NCBI RefSeq assembly: GCF_001687335.1
Contig: NZ_MAGO01000003.1
Coordinates: 62,001 to 126,000, forward strand
DNA length: 64,000 nt
Reading direction: 5' to 3'
Source: Dissulfuribacter thermophilus
Lineage (GTDB): Bacteria; Desulfobacterota; Dissulfuribacteria; Dissulfuribacterales; Dissulfuribacteraceae
Positions 9,108 through 18,405 of this stretch are shown piece by piece (the stretch's first letter is position 1; every line of letters starts with the position of its first letter). The position numbers and the translations under genes were made by a program. The notes beneath the pieces are model-generated. The model made no database searches. It had not been told where the DNA came from and saw only the letters and a list, made by a program, of their open reading frames with translations.

Positions 9108-9779
9108 TTATGCTTGAGCAATTTTTCGTAGTGTCTTGATTTCAGTTGCGTAATCATCAGCCCCAAATATGGCTGAACCAGCCACGAATATAGTGGCACC
9201 TGCCTGTGCTACCTTGCCAATAGTTTCCCTATTTATCCCTCCATCCACCTGAATCGGGATGGACAGTCCTTTTGCATCAAGAAGCGCTTTTAACTCCCTG
9301 ATTTTTTCCAAGGAAAAATCAATAAATGCCTGTCCACCAAATCCTGGATTGACACTCATAATAAGACAATAATCAGCCACCTCTATAACATCTCGTACTG
9401 CGTTCACGGGGGTTCCCGGATTCAATACTAGCCCTGCCTTAGCTCCCAATTGTTTGATAGCGCAAAGTGTCCTGTGGATATGTGGGCAGGTCTCATAATG
9501 GACTGAAATCCAGTCTGCTCCTGCATCTCTAAAATCCTTGAGGTACAAATCAGGCCGTTCTATCATAAGATGACAATCCACTGGAAGCCCTGTTGATGCC
9601 CTTACAGCCTTAACAACAAGGGGACCAATGGTAATATTTGGCACAAAATGACCATCCATTATGTCTACATGAATCACGTCTGCCCCGGCATTTTCAACTG
9701 CCTTTATCTCTTCGCTAAGACGGCCAAAGTCTGCAGAAAGTATTGAAGGCGCAATTAGTGTTGAACCATTTTCAGTCAT
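9108..9779 (-). CDS. rpe: Ribulose-phosphate 3-epimerase
   Basis: Rpe interconverts ribulose 5-phosphate and xylulose 5-phosphate in the pentose phosphate pathway. Signatures: APSILSADFGRL, VIHVDIMDGHFVPNITIGP, PVDCHLMIE, MSVNPGFGGQAFI and QVDGGINRETI; metal ligands and catalytic aspartates are all present. I choose the ATG at 9779 (223 aa, the normal length, GGAGAAGAG upstream). Longer versions starting at 9794 or 9824 are possible but add non-conserved residues. In related genomes rpe often follows rsmB; here an aminotransferase gene on the other strand separates them. Confidence 0.95.
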   Translation of the reverse strand: MTENGSTLIAPSILSADFGRLSEEIKAVENAGADVIHVDIMDGHFVPNITIGPLVVKAVRASTGLPVDCHLMIERPDLYLKDFRDAGADWISVHYETCPHIHRTLCAIKQLGAKAGLVLNPGTPVNAVRDVIEVADYCLIMSVNPGFGGQAFIDFSLEKIRELKALLDAKGLSIPIQVDGGINRETIGKVAQAGATIFVAGSAIFGADDYATEIKTLRKIAQA

Positions 9780-9902
9780 TTTTCTCTTCTCCATTAAGCT
9801 CAAAACTTCCAAACTCTCTCTCATTATAGATTGCAGGTTGGTTTCTTAAAAATTTTACGCTAATATCCATTAAAATCACCTCAGGGTCAAGGAGGCAAAA
9901 AG

Positions 9903-11087
9903 ATGATAGCAGAAAAAATGCTCTCATTCATGGAGAGGGCTTCATGGATAAGAAAGATGTTTGAGGAAGGAGCACGTTTAAAGAGCATCCATGGAGCGGA
10001 AAACGTGTGTGACTTTAGCCTTGGCAATCCCGATCTTTCCCCGCCAAGGGAATTTGATGAAGCATTACTTGAAGAAGCACAAAGAACTGGCCCTGGTGTC
10101 CACGGATACATGCAAAATGCTGGCTTCCAAGAAGTAAGAGAACGTGTAGCAGACCAGGTGGAAAAGGATCATGGTCTAAGACCCAATCCAGCCCACATAA
10201 TCATGACCTGTGGGGCAGCAGGAGGCCTTAATTGCATTTTCAAAGCCATATTGAATCCGGGAGATGAAGTCATCGTTCCCTCACCCTTTTTTGTAGAATA
10301 TGGATTTTATGTTGATAACCATGGAGGCAGCCTTGTGCCTGTTGCCTCAAATGACGACTTTTCATTGGATATTGATGGGATTTCAAAGGCTATAAATGAT
10401 AAGACAAAGGCTATTTTAATAAATTCTCCCAACAACCCAACAGGGGTTTTATATGATGAAAATTCTCTCCTTAGATTAGGAGAGCTTTTACAGGAAAAGA
10501 GAAAAGAGACTGGGAAAACCATCTTTCTTATATCTGATGAACCATATAGAAGGCTTGTATTTGACGATGAAAAGGTGCCTGGACTATTTGGAATCTACGA
10601 TGCCACCATCGTCACCACTTCTTTTTCAAAAGACCTCTCCATACCTGGAGAACGGATTGGTTATTGCGCCATCAATCCAAAGTTTGAAGAGGCTGAACTA
10701 CTTTCAGGGGCAATGACCCTTGCTAACAGAATACTTGGTTTTGTAAACGCCCCTGCCCTTATGCAACGTGTGGTCTCAAAGGTACTGGGCCAAAGCGTCG
10801 ATGTATCTGTATACCAGAGGCGAAGGGATCTTTTTAAGGAAATACTCATGGAAGCAGGTTTAGAGTTTGTATTACCAAAGGGCACATTTTATTTCTTCCC
10901 CAAGACTCCTATAAAAGACGATAAAAAATTCGCATCCATATTACAAGAAGAACTCATCCTCACAGTACCTGGTTCTGGATTTGGATGCCCAGGGCATATT
11001 AGGATCGCTTTTTGTGTTGATGAAAGCGTGATAGAAAGATCAAGGGAAGGATTCAAAAAGGCAGTGGAAAAGGCAAAGAATCTTTAA
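9903..11087 (+). CDS. PLP-dependent class I/II aminotransferase
   Basis: A fold-type I aminotransferase of 394 residues. The Schiff-base lysine lies in TTSFSKDLSIPGERIGY; other PLP contacts are TCGAAGGLNCIF, NSPNNPTGVLYD and FLISDEPYRRLVFDD, and the C-terminal Arg for the substrate carboxylate is in GHIRIAFCVD. It resembles aspartate aminotransferase-like enzymes, but the amino acid used cannot be told. A good ribosome site (AAGGAGG) precedes the ATG. It is a single gene on the plus strand between rpe and rsmB. Confidence 0.9.
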   Translation: MIAEKMLSFMERASWIRKMFEEGARLKSIHGAENVCDFSLGNPDLSPPREFDEALLEEAQRTGPGVHGYMQNAGFQEVRERVADQVEKDHGLRPNPAHIIMTCGAAGGLNCIFKAILNPGDEVIVPSPFFVEYGFYVDNHGGSLVPVASNDDFSLDIDGISKAINDKTKAILINSPNNPTGVLYDENSLLRLGELLQEKRKETGKTIFLISDEPYRRLVFDDEKVPGLFGIYDATIVTTSFSKDLSIPGERIGYCAINPKFEEAELLSGAMTLANRILGFVNAPALMQRVVSKVLGQSVDVSVYQRRRDLFKEILMEAGLEFVLPKGTFYFFPKTPIKDDKKFASILQEELILTVPGSGFGCPGHIRIAFCVDESVIERSREGFKKAVEKAKNL

Positions 11088-11097
11088 GACTTTCGGT

Positions 11098-12468
11098 CTA
11101 TTTGACACGCCTCAACACTGCTCCAAAAAATCCATCGGTCTTGGGAGGTGTCGAATAAAAAAAATGTTTTTTTATTAAGACGCCAGACGCAGAACCTGGA
11201 ATGAATGGGCTTGGATCCATTAACTCCCATGATGGATTATTTTTCAAAAAATCCTCAATGAGCAGTGTTGTTTCCTCTGGCTCAAGGGTGCAGGTAGCAT
11301 AAATCAGTTTACCCTTCACCTTAACTAGTCTCTTGAGTCCTTGGAGTAGTGTCATTTGAAGCTGGCGAAGTTGGGTGATATCTGAAACCACCCTGTTCCA
11401 TTTGATATCTGGATGTCTTCTTATAACTCCAAGACCAGAACAAGGGGCATCTAATAGTATTTTATCAAAGTAGACCTTATTCCCTTTGGAAAATGCCCTT
11501 AGGCAATCTCCCTCTTCCATTACTTTAACCTGCGAAATCATACCCAGTCTTTTAAGATTTTCAGAAAGTGCGGCTTTTCTGGAAACAGTCTTTTCACAGG
11601 CAAAGATCGTGGCCCTCCCCCTGGATAGCTCTACAAGATGTGTGCTCTTGCCTCCTACTCCGGCACAGGCGTCAAGCACTACCTCTCCTGGCTTTGGGTC
11701 CACAAGAAAGCCTATTAGCTGGGCTCCTTCATCTTGTACTTGAAAATATCCCTCTTTAAAACCTGGCAATCCCCTTATATCACCAAAATGCCCATCTAAT
11801 ATAACGGCCTGCGGGGAATACTTCCCAGGAATTGCCTTAATCCCATGGTCTTCAAGTAGACGTATAAGTTCCTCTCTATTACACCTCAACAGGTTTACCC
11901 TTAGGGTCACTGGCGGACGCTTGTTGTTTGCCTTTAGGATCGAAATAGTCTGATTTAATCCAAATCTTTCATTCCATCTTTTTACGATCCATTCAGGATG
12001 AGAATACCTGATTTCTGGTGGGAGTTCTAAAATATAGGATTCTGTAATATTTTTCTTTTCCTTAACAATCCTCCTAAGTACCGCATTGACGAAACCTGAT
12101 CCCCGTGAACTCCGACCTTTTAAAAGTCTTTTGGTAGCCTCTACAGTCTCGTTCAACGCCGCATGATCAGGGACTTTTTTTAAAAAAAGTATTTGGTAGG
12201 CCCCTACCATAAGGGCGGTCTTCAAAGTTAGATCGATTTTTCCTTTATTCTTTAAATATCGGGAAATTAACCATTCAAGGAGGGTAAGATTACGTACAAC
12301 CCCTGTAGCGATTTCTCTTACAAGGGCTCTGTCCTTGGAGTTTAATTCTCCATATTCTGAATAGGCCTCTTCAATGACAGATTCTAATGGAGGACGCCTT
12401 TTGCGATGGCACCGCAACCACCTAAAAAGCGTTTTTATGGCAAGGAATCTTGGACCAAATTTAGACAA
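11098..12468 (-). CDS. rsmB: 16S rRNA cytosine-967 C5-methyltransferase
   Basis: RsmB methylates C967 of 16S rRNA. The N-terminal NusB-like RNA-binding domain occupies about residues 1-140. The SAM motif is DACAGVGGKSTHL, and the two catalytic cysteines lie in LDAPCSGLGVIRRHPD and YATCTLEPEETTL. The length of 456 aa is typical. It follows fmt after 12 bases, and def-fmt-rsmB is a very common operon linking translation initiation and ribosome maturation. Confidence 0.95.
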   Translation of the reverse strand: MSKFGPRFLAIKTLFRWLRCHRKRRPPLESVIEEAYSEYGELNSKDRALVREIATGVVRNLTLLEWLISRYLKNKGKIDLTLKTALMVGAYQILFLKKVPDHAALNETVEATKRLLKGRSSRGSGFVNAVLRRIVKEKKNITESYILELPPEIRYSHPEWIVKRWNERFGLNQTISILKANNKRPPVTLRVNLLRCNREELIRLLEDHGIKAIPGKYSPQAVILDGHFGDIRGLPGFKEGYFQVQDEGAQLIGFLVDPKPGEVVLDACAGVGGKSTHLVELSRGRATIFACEKTVSRKAALSENLKRLGMISQVKVMEEGDCLRAFSKGNKVYFDKILLDAPCSGLGVIRRHPDIKWNRVVSDITQLRQLQMTLLQGLKRLVKVKGKLIYATCTLEPEETTLLIEDFLKNNPSWELMDPSPFIPGSASGVLIKKHFFYSTPPKTDGFFGAVLRRVK

Positions 12469-12480
12469 TTTCTAAGACCC

Positions 12481-13446
12481 TTACTCTCCAAGCCTGGTAC
12501 CAACCTCAACCTTTCGGCCCCTTAAAAAGTCTGAAACAGCCATGCGCCTTTTCCCAGGAGGGTGTATTTCTGAAACTCCGACTGCCCCATCTCCAGTCCT
12601 GACAATCAATTTTCCTGATGATGTGGAAATGATCTGACCTGGTATGGCATCTTGGAGATCGCTCAGTGAAAAATCAACGATCTCAGGACTAAATAGTCTT
12701 ACGCGTTCACCCAAAAGGACAGTCCAGGCTCCAGGGCGTGGATCAAAAGCACGGATCTTTCTAGTTATCAAAGACGAAGATTCATTCCAATCTATCTTGA
12801 GTAACTCTTTTTTTATAGGCGGAGCATAACTAACACCATCTGTTGGTTGAGGTTTGGGAGAGAGCTTTCCATTTGCCACCTCTTTTAAGGCGTGAACCAA
12901 CAACCTCGCTCCAAGTTGAGAAAGACGGTTGTAAAGTTCGCCAAAGGTCTCATCAGTCCCAATCGATACCTCTTCCATGAGTAGAATTGGACCAGTATCC
13001 ATGCCCTCGTCCATCTGCATGATAGTAATGCCGGTGGTCTCATCGCCGTTAAGTATGGACCATTGGATCGGAGCTGCTCCTCTATATTTGGGGAGGAGTG
13101 AGCCATGTACATTTACAGGCATTATAGTAGGACACTCTAAAAGAGACTTTTTTAAAATCTGTCCATAGGCTACAACCACAAGAAAGTCTGGTTTCAAAGC
13201 ACAAATCTCTTCAATAAATTCGGGAGAACTTGCCTTCTCTGGCTGCAATATGGAAAGCCCCAAATCCAGGGCCGAAACCTTTACTGGGGAGGGTCTGCAT
13301 GATCTGCCACGCCCTCTAGGCCTGTCTGGTTGAGTAACTACAGAAAGTATTTCAAAGCCCTCATGGTAAAGGGCCTTTAAGGATGGTACAGCAAACTCCG
13401 GGGTACCCATAAAGACTATTTTTATATCTGTGACTTTTTTATTCAT
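12481..13446 (-). CDS. fmt: Methionyl-tRNA formyltransferase
   Basis: Fmt formylates initiator Met-tRNA using 10-formyl-tetrahydrofolate. The conserved catalytic segment is VNVHGSLLPKYRGAAPIQWS, and FMGTPEFAVPSLKAL is the N-terminal signature. GDETTGITIMQMDEGMDTGPIL completes the formyl-transfer core, and a C-terminal tRNA-binding domain is present. The length of 321 aa is normal. It overlaps def by eight bases, coupling the enzymes that add and remove the formyl group. Confidence 0.97.
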   Translation of the reverse strand: MNKKVTDIKIVFMGTPEFAVPSLKALYHEGFEILSVVTQPDRPRGRGRSCRPSPVKVSALDLGLSILQPEKASSPEFIEEICALKPDFLVVVAYGQILKKSLLECPTIMPVNVHGSLLPKYRGAAPIQWSILNGDETTGITIMQMDEGMDTGPILLMEEVSIGTDETFGELYNRLSQLGARLLVHALKEVANGKLSPKPQPTDGVSYAPPIKKELLKIDWNESSSLITRKIRAFDPRPGAWTVLLGERVRLFSPEIVDFSLSDLQDAIPGQIISTSSGKLIVRTGDGAVGVSEIHPPGKRRMAVSDFLRGRKVEVGTRLGE

Positions 13447-13945
13447 CTTTTGGCCTAATCTTTGCCCACCTTTTCTTAAAAAGGGCCTTTTTAACTGGAC
13501 TTAGTCTATCTACAAAACATATTCCTTTTAAGTGATCAATTTCGTGTTGGATACACTTTGACAATAGCCCCCCTCTTGCTTCGATCTCTATCTCCTTTCC
13601 GTCTCTGTCATAGGCCTTGACCAATACCACCTCAGAACGCCTGACCTTGGCACCATAGCCTGGGATACTCAGACACCCTTCTTCGCCAACCATTTCTCCT
13701 TCCTGCTCTATAATCCTGGGATTAATGAGCACAATGGGGTTCTTCCCCCTTTCGTCGTCTGTTGCACAATCCATCACTACCAGTTCAATGGGCCTACCCA
13801 CCTGGTTTGCTGCTAGCCCTACTCCTTCCGCCTTGTACATTGTCTTGATCATATCATCAATAAACGCTTGTAGGGCACCATCTATATTTTTTACTGGCTC
13901 TGCCACCTGCCTTAATATCTCATGAGGATACACTAATATCTTCAT
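13439..13945 (-). CDS. def: Peptide deformylase
   Basis: Def removes the N-formyl group from nascent proteins. The three diagnostic motifs are present: GVGLAANQVG, EGCLSIPG (metal-ligand Cys) and QHEIDHLKG (metal-ligand histidines and catalytic Glu). The length is 168 aa. It is the first gene of def-fmt-rsmB. The AT-rich stretch 13946-14200 upstream probably carries promoters for both this gene and the divergent DUF434 gene, but I see no clear consensus. Confidence 0.97.
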   Translation of the reverse strand: MKILVYPHEILRQVAEPVKNIDGALQAFIDDMIKTMYKAEGVGLAANQVGRPIELVVMDCATDDERGKNPIVLINPRIIEQEGEMVGEEGCLSIPGYGAKVRRSEVVLVKAYDRDGKEIEIEARGGLLSKCIQHEIDHLKGICFVDRLSPVKKALFKKRWAKIRPKDE

Positions 13946-14200
13946 TTGAAAACCAATCCCATGTTCTCTGTTTCTTTTTTATTAATCCTGCAAAAAGTTG
14001 TAGTCCTAAAAATTGCCAGTCCCTAAGGACCACGCATGCACAAAAAGGTTAACCCTTGGAGTATACCTTAAAAATAAATTATTGTTATTAACTTTAAAAC
14101 ATGTAACCTGTTAATATACTATCAAAAATCTTTTTTCTCCTTAGCCTTATAGATTTTTTGTAAATCATAACATAATCATTAAAAAATAAAATGCACACCT

Positions 14201-14863
14201 ATGAAACATCTTAGGCTTGAAAGGCTTAAACCAGCAGCCATCGAACTTAGATTCCTCCTTAGCCATGGCTATCCAAGAAAATCCTGTGTCGAGTTTGTAG
14301 GTAACCATCACCAGCTCACAAGGGAGGAACGAAATGTCTTGTTTAGAGGGGTCTTTTCAAAAAAGGACGTTGAAGCCATTAAAAAATCCAAAATTCCACT
14401 AAAACACCTTGAGAACAAGATGCTCTTTATTGATGGATATAATGTAACCATTACCATTGAAAATGCCCTAAAAGGCAATCCAATAATTAAGGGAAATGAT
14501 GGAGTTATAAGGGACATTTCATGTACATTTAGAGGATTTAGGCAGTCTGAACTCACGCAACAGGCATGGGATTTAATCTGTGCTCTGATCAACAGGTACT
14601 CCCCTAAAAAGACAATTGTCCTCCTCGATAAACCTTATTCAAGAAGTGGAGACTTTGCCTGTTCATTGAGAAAATGGTTTAAAAAGTGGAAATTAGATGG
14701 AGCTGTCCTCTTGAGTAGCCGCGTAGATTTAAAGCTTAAATATGCCCATGGAATCAGGGCCACCTCGGATTCCACAATTTTGATCCGTGGTGGCCCCTCA
14801 ATTGATATTTCAGGTCATATTGCAATCAGGAAACTGAGACGCGTTCCCCTTATAGTGCCATAA
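14201..14863 (+). CDS. DUF434-family protein, function unknown
   Basis: I recognise a DUF434-type protein of 220 residues by the N-terminal LKPAAIELRFLLSHGYPRKS and by LTREERNVLFRGVFS. The next part (MLFIDGYNVTITIENALKG, then DRYSPKKTIVLLDKPYSRSG-like text) has the alternating hydrophobic strands and acidic residues of a nucleotide-binding or nuclease-like alpha/beta fold; that last point is inference. The family is also common in archaea, as I recall. It is a single gene, and its stop abuts the stop of the convergent FKBP gene without a spacer. Confidence 0.75.
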   Translation: MKHLRLERLKPAAIELRFLLSHGYPRKSCVEFVGNHHQLTREERNVLFRGVFSKKDVEAIKKSKIPLKHLENKMLFIDGYNVTITIENALKGNPIIKGNDGVIRDISCTFRGFRQSELTQQAWDLICALINRYSPKKTIVLLDKPYSRSGDFACSLRKWFKKWKLDGAVLLSSRVDLKLKYAHGIRATSDSTILIRGGPSIDISGHIAIRKLRRVPLIVP

Positions 14864-15376
14864 TTAGCAGCAGCCACCTCCACAGGTACCGCATGAATCA
14901 GTTGAGCAGGATCCACCGCCTCCCATTGCAGCCTGCATCTCTTCTGGTGTTGCCTCTCTGACTTCATTCACTTTGATATCAAAATGAAGGGTCTGACCTG
15001 CAAGTGGATGATTAAAATCTGCTACTACCGTGTCTTCCTGTACTTCATATATTGTAAAGGTAACTGGTCCTTGTGGGCCCATGGTCTGGAAAGCGGCGCC
15101 TGGTCTTAGATCAGCATCCTGTGGGAAATAGCTCCTGGGAATACCTTGAAGGAGTTCTTCCCTCCTCTGTCCATATCCTTCTTCAGGAGTTACTGTGATA
15201 GTTGCAGTATCTCCCTCCTCCAGACCTTTTAATCCCTTTTCCAGTCCTGGAATAACCTGATTTCTCCCAAAGACAAACCCAAAAGGATGACCTCCCTCTG
15301 AGGTCTCAACCAGTTCTCCATTGGAAAGCTTGAGAGTGTAGTCAATTGTTACAAATTTGTCTTCTGAAACCTTCAT
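14864..15376 (-). CDS. slyD: SlyD-type FKBP peptidyl-prolyl isomerase with Cys-rich tail
   Basis: Prolyl isomerase and chaperone. The FKBP core (TIDYTLKLSNGELVETSEGG, FVFGRNQVIPGLEKGLKGLEEGD) is split by an insert-in-flap domain (about residues 75-130), as in SlyD. The C-terminal tail GGGSCSTDSCGTCGGGCC has five cysteines and should bind metal; E. coli SlyD carries a His/Cys tail that supplies nickel to hydrogenase maturation. The length is 170 aa. A monocistronic arrangement is likely. Confidence 0.9.
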   Translation of the reverse strand: MKVSEDKFVTIDYTLKLSNGELVETSEGGHPFGFVFGRNQVIPGLEKGLKGLEEGDTATITVTPEEGYGQRREELLQGIPRSYFPQDADLRPGAAFQTMGPQGPVTFTIYEVQEDTVVADFNHPLAGQTLHFDIKVNEVREATPEEMQAAMGGGGSCSTDSCGTCGGGCC

Positions 15377-15500
15377 AAAAAAAACTCCGAAAAATCTTAT
15401 TTCCCAAGGTAGGCCATAAAATAGGAAGGCTTACTATTGGGATTACACACAAAGTAAACAATTGGTACGGGGTGTCAAGAATAAAAGCAGTGAAAGTCAG

Positions 15501-15600
15501 GGGCACATCAAAGTTTTGAGTTTTGAGTGTTGAGTTAAATGAAGAAGAGCTTTTTAAGAGTTTTGAGTGTTGAGTTAAAAGTGAAAGTGAAACGGTGAAA
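15501..15600. repeat. Tandem copies of a TTGAGTGTTGAGTT repeat in a gene-free spacer
   Basis: The 339-base spacer 15377-15715 contains no gene. A perfect 22-base direct repeat lies at 15518-15539 and 15558-15579 (core TTTTGAGTGTTGAGTTAAA), preceded by GGGCACATCAAAGTT as at 4974. It is followed by three GTGAAAGTGAAA-like units. The right part (15655-15710) has the related words AGAACATACAAC and AGAACCTAGAA. Confidence 0.8.
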
Positions 15601-15715
15601 GTGAAATAAAAATTGAAGAAGCCCCTGGCGACTAATCTGGATTTATGTTATATTCGTACTTTCTAGAACATACAACATAAAATATAGAACCTAGAATATA
15701 ACTCCCCGAAATAAA

Positions 15716-16348
15716 ATGGATATTTCACATGCAATACTAAGACTAATCGTATTAGTTCCCCCCATCCTTTTTGCAGTCACCATCCACGAAGTGGCACATG
15801 GATGGGTTGCCTGGAGACTAGGCGACCAAACTGCAAAGGCGATGGGAAGGCTCTCCTTAAACCCCTTTAAACACCTTGATCCTTTTGGTACCCTAGTTTT
15901 TTTCTTGACGCAGACAATAGGGTGGGCCAAGCCAGTTCCAGTAAATCCTATTAACATGCGCAATCCTCAAAAAGACATGATCTGGGTATCCCTTGCAGGC
16001 CCGGCATCAAACATTTTAGTTGCTGCCTTGAGTGCCTTCTTAATCAAGCATGGCCTAAGACCACTTAGCGTCCTGCTTCCTGATTTTATACTTACACCCC
16101 TGGCACTCATGATAGTACTCAGCGTCCAATTAAATATTGGACTTGCTGTATTTAACCTCATCCCAATCCCACCGCTTGATGGTAGCAAGATACTCATGGG
16201 GATATTACCAAGGGAACTTGCCATAAAATACGCCTCCTTTGAGCGTTGGGGATTCATACTTCTACTTATCCTTGTCTTTACAGGGGTGACAGGACGAATT
16301 ATAGTCCCGCTGGTTTTTTACCTGTATAATCTTTTTATGGGGATCTGA
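15716..16348 (+). CDS. Site-2 protease family (M50) membrane metalloprotease
   Basis: An integral membrane zinc protease of 210 residues. The zinc-binding HExxH is in FAVTIHEVAHGWVAW and the third ligand region is NLIPIPPLDGSKIL. LGDQTAKAMGRLSLNP and the MRNPQKDMIWVSLAGPASNI segment are typical of the short bacterial M50B group. About four to five membrane helices are expected. It is followed four bases later by trpS and then scpA, a common cluster; the substrate is unknown. Confidence 0.92.
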   Translation: MDISHAILRLIVLVPPILFAVTIHEVAHGWVAWRLGDQTAKAMGRLSLNPFKHLDPFGTLVFFLTQTIGWAKPVPVNPINMRNPQKDMIWVSLAGPASNILVAALSAFLIKHGLRPLSVLLPDFILTPLALMIVLSVQLNIGLAVFNLIPIPPLDGSKILMGILPRELAIKYASFERWGFILLLILVFTGVTGRIIVPLVFYLYNLFMGI

Positions 16349-16351
16349 CAT

Positions 16352-17341
16352 ATGACAAGGGAAAAACGAATTTTGAGTGGAATGCGTCCATCTGGCAAGC
16401 TACATTTAGGGCACCTTCATGGAGTCTTGAGCAACTGGAAAAGACTCCAGGATGAGTATCAGTGTTTCTTTTTTGTGGCTGATTGGCATGCCCTTACCAC
16501 GAACTACGAATCCCCAGGCGGTATCCCTGATTTTACAGAAGATATGGTCTTAGACTGGCTTTCAGTAGGAATTGACCCTGATAAGGCCACTATTTTCGTA
16601 CAATCTGATATAAAAGAACATGCTGAGCTCCATCTTCTCTTTTCCATGATTACACCAGTATCCTGGCTGGAAAGAAACCCCACCTATAAGGAACAGCAAC
16701 AGGAATTAAAACAAAAGGATCTGGCCACTTACGGATTTTTGGGTTACCCAGTACTCCAGGCAGCAGATATATTAATATACAAGGCCCACAAGGTGCCAGT
16801 GGGTGTGGATCAACTTCCACACCTAGAACTCACTCGAGAAATTGCAAGACGATTCAACTATCTCTATAAAGAAACATTCCCTGTCCCAGAGCCACTACTA
16901 GCAGAGGTCCCCAAGCTTCCTGGAATTGATGGCAGAAAGATGAGTAAAAGCTATGGCAATGCCATATTTATATCTGAGGAACCAGATTCTGTTAGAAAAA
17001 AAGTTGGCTCAATGGTAACTGACGTAGAGCGACCCAGGAAACAAGATCCAGGCGACCCAGAAAAGCGCTGTGTCGCCTTTAATCTCCACAAATTGTATCT
17101 GCCAGAAGAACGCGTCAGAGAAATTGTTGAAGACTGTAAAGGTGCACGCATCGGCTGTGTTCAGTGTAAACGTGAACTCGCAGATGCTGTGAATGCATTT
17201 CTTGAACCCATAAGAGAACGCAGAAAGGCGCTCCAAGACGAACAGGGAAAGGTACAGGATATTTTGCGCGAGGGGGCAAAAAAGGCAAGGGCCTTTGCAA
17301 TCTCTACTATGGAAGAGGTAAGAAGTGCCCTCTGGAAGTAA
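16352..17341 (+). CDS. trpS: Tryptophanyl-tRNA synthetase
   Basis: Class Ic synthetase charging tRNA-Trp. The HIGH-type motif is SGKLHLGHLHG and the KMSKS motif is GRKMSKSYGNAIF. GFLGYPVLQAADILIYKAHKVPVGVDQ is the tryptophan/ATP-site signature. The 329 residues are normal. The C-terminal part has CVQCKRELADAVNAFLEPIRERR, typical of this subgroup. It starts four bases after the protease stop, so translation is probably coupled. Confidence 0.97.
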   Translation: MTREKRILSGMRPSGKLHLGHLHGVLSNWKRLQDEYQCFFFVADWHALTTNYESPGGIPDFTEDMVLDWLSVGIDPDKATIFVQSDIKEHAELHLLFSMITPVSWLERNPTYKEQQQELKQKDLATYGFLGYPVLQAADILIYKAHKVPVGVDQLPHLELTREIARRFNYLYKETFPVPEPLLAEVPKLPGIDGRKMSKSYGNAIFISEEPDSVRKKVGSMVTDVERPRKQDPGDPEKRCVAFNLHKLYLPEERVREIVEDCKGARIGCVQCKRELADAVNAFLEPIRERRKALQDEQGKVQDILREGAKKARAFAISTMEEVRSALWK

Positions 17342-17514
17342 CAACTTCCTAAGACAGCAATATCCTGCCTAATCTCTGCATGGCGAATGCGACAAAAAAC
17401 ATATTTTGCCCTACCCATTAATAGTTTAAATAGTCCATGCCTAGCAGAGGCAAGTCGCTATTTGGGTGAACCGTTTGGATTGCCGATTTTAAAGGATTTA
17501 GGGTCCCATATATT

Positions 17515-18405
17515 GTGAAGACCTCTTTTGTAGACGCCCGCACGGATCCACAAATGCGAGGCGAAGAGCCTGAAAGCACAATCCAGGCCCCTAGATCCAA
17601 GGCCAATAGGAAAGAGAGCGAACCTTTTGAGTCCTTACCCTTGGAACCAGCTTGGACCATATCATTAGAGGCCTTTGAAGGCCCTCTTGACCTCCTACTC
17701 CACCTAATCAACAAAAATCAGATAGACATATCAAATATCCCTATAGCCTTGATTACCAGGCAATACCTAGACTATCTGGAACTCATGCGCACCCTCGATA
17801 TAGCCATTGCTGGAGAATATCTCCAGATGGCAGCAACGCTCCTTTATATAAAATCAAAGATGCTTCTCCCAGCCCCACCCTCTGATTCCGAGGCTGAAGC
17901 AGCACACAGCGACCCAAGAGAGATCATCACAAAACCATTAAAAGAATTAATGGAAATAAGGAAGAAGGCTGAACTTCTCTTGGCTAGGCCCTTGCTTGGA
18001 CGAGATGTATTCACAAGAGAAAAACAATCTAGTGCCAAATCACTTGATTCTAACAGTCAAGAGGTTTCCATTAGAAATGTCTCTGTATTCGACCTCCTCA
18101 AGGCTTATACAGATCTTATGGAGAACCTCAAAAGGAGAGCCCCAGTAGTACTGGAAAAAAGGACTTATCGAATTGAAGAAGAAATTAAAAGGATCAAGGA
18201 ACTTGTTCTGAATGTGGCCCAGGTTAGTTTTTATGATCTTTTAGTAAAGGAAGAAAAGGGTTATGCCATCGTAGTCTTTATTGCTGTACTGGAACTTGCT
18301 AAAAGGGGAGTTATCAAGTTGTTCCAAAGAGACGATGGGGAATTTTTAATAATTAGCGTCCATAACTCCAGCCTCCGAGCCCCAGAAGTTCAATCCCAAA
18401 CATAA
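17515..18405 (+). CDS. scpA: Segregation and condensation protein A
   Basis: ScpA is the kleisin that bridges SMC heads with ScpB in chromosome condensation. The kleisin start FEGPLDLLLHLINKNQIDISNIPI and the C-terminal winged-helix end (AVLELAKRGVIKLFQRDDGEFL) are diagnostic. About 45 poorly conserved residues precede the core; the GTG at 17515 has no clear ribosome site and an ATG at 17554 is an alternative. The last 53 bases overlap the convergent lptD coding end. scpB does not follow in this window. Confidence 0.92.
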   Translation: MKTSFVDARTDPQMRGEEPESTIQAPRSKANRKESEPFESLPLEPAWTISLEAFEGPLDLLLHLINKNQIDISNIPIALITRQYLDYLELMRTLDIAIAGEYLQMAATLLYIKSKMLLPAPPSDSEAEAAHSDPREIITKPLKELMEIRKKAELLLARPLLGRDVFTREKQSSAKSLDSNSQEVSIRNVSVFDLLKAYTDLMENLKRRAPVVLEKRTYRIEEEIKRIKELVLNVAQVSFYDLLVKEEKGYAIVVFIAVLELAKRGVIKLFQRDDGEFLIISVHNSSLRAPEVQSQT

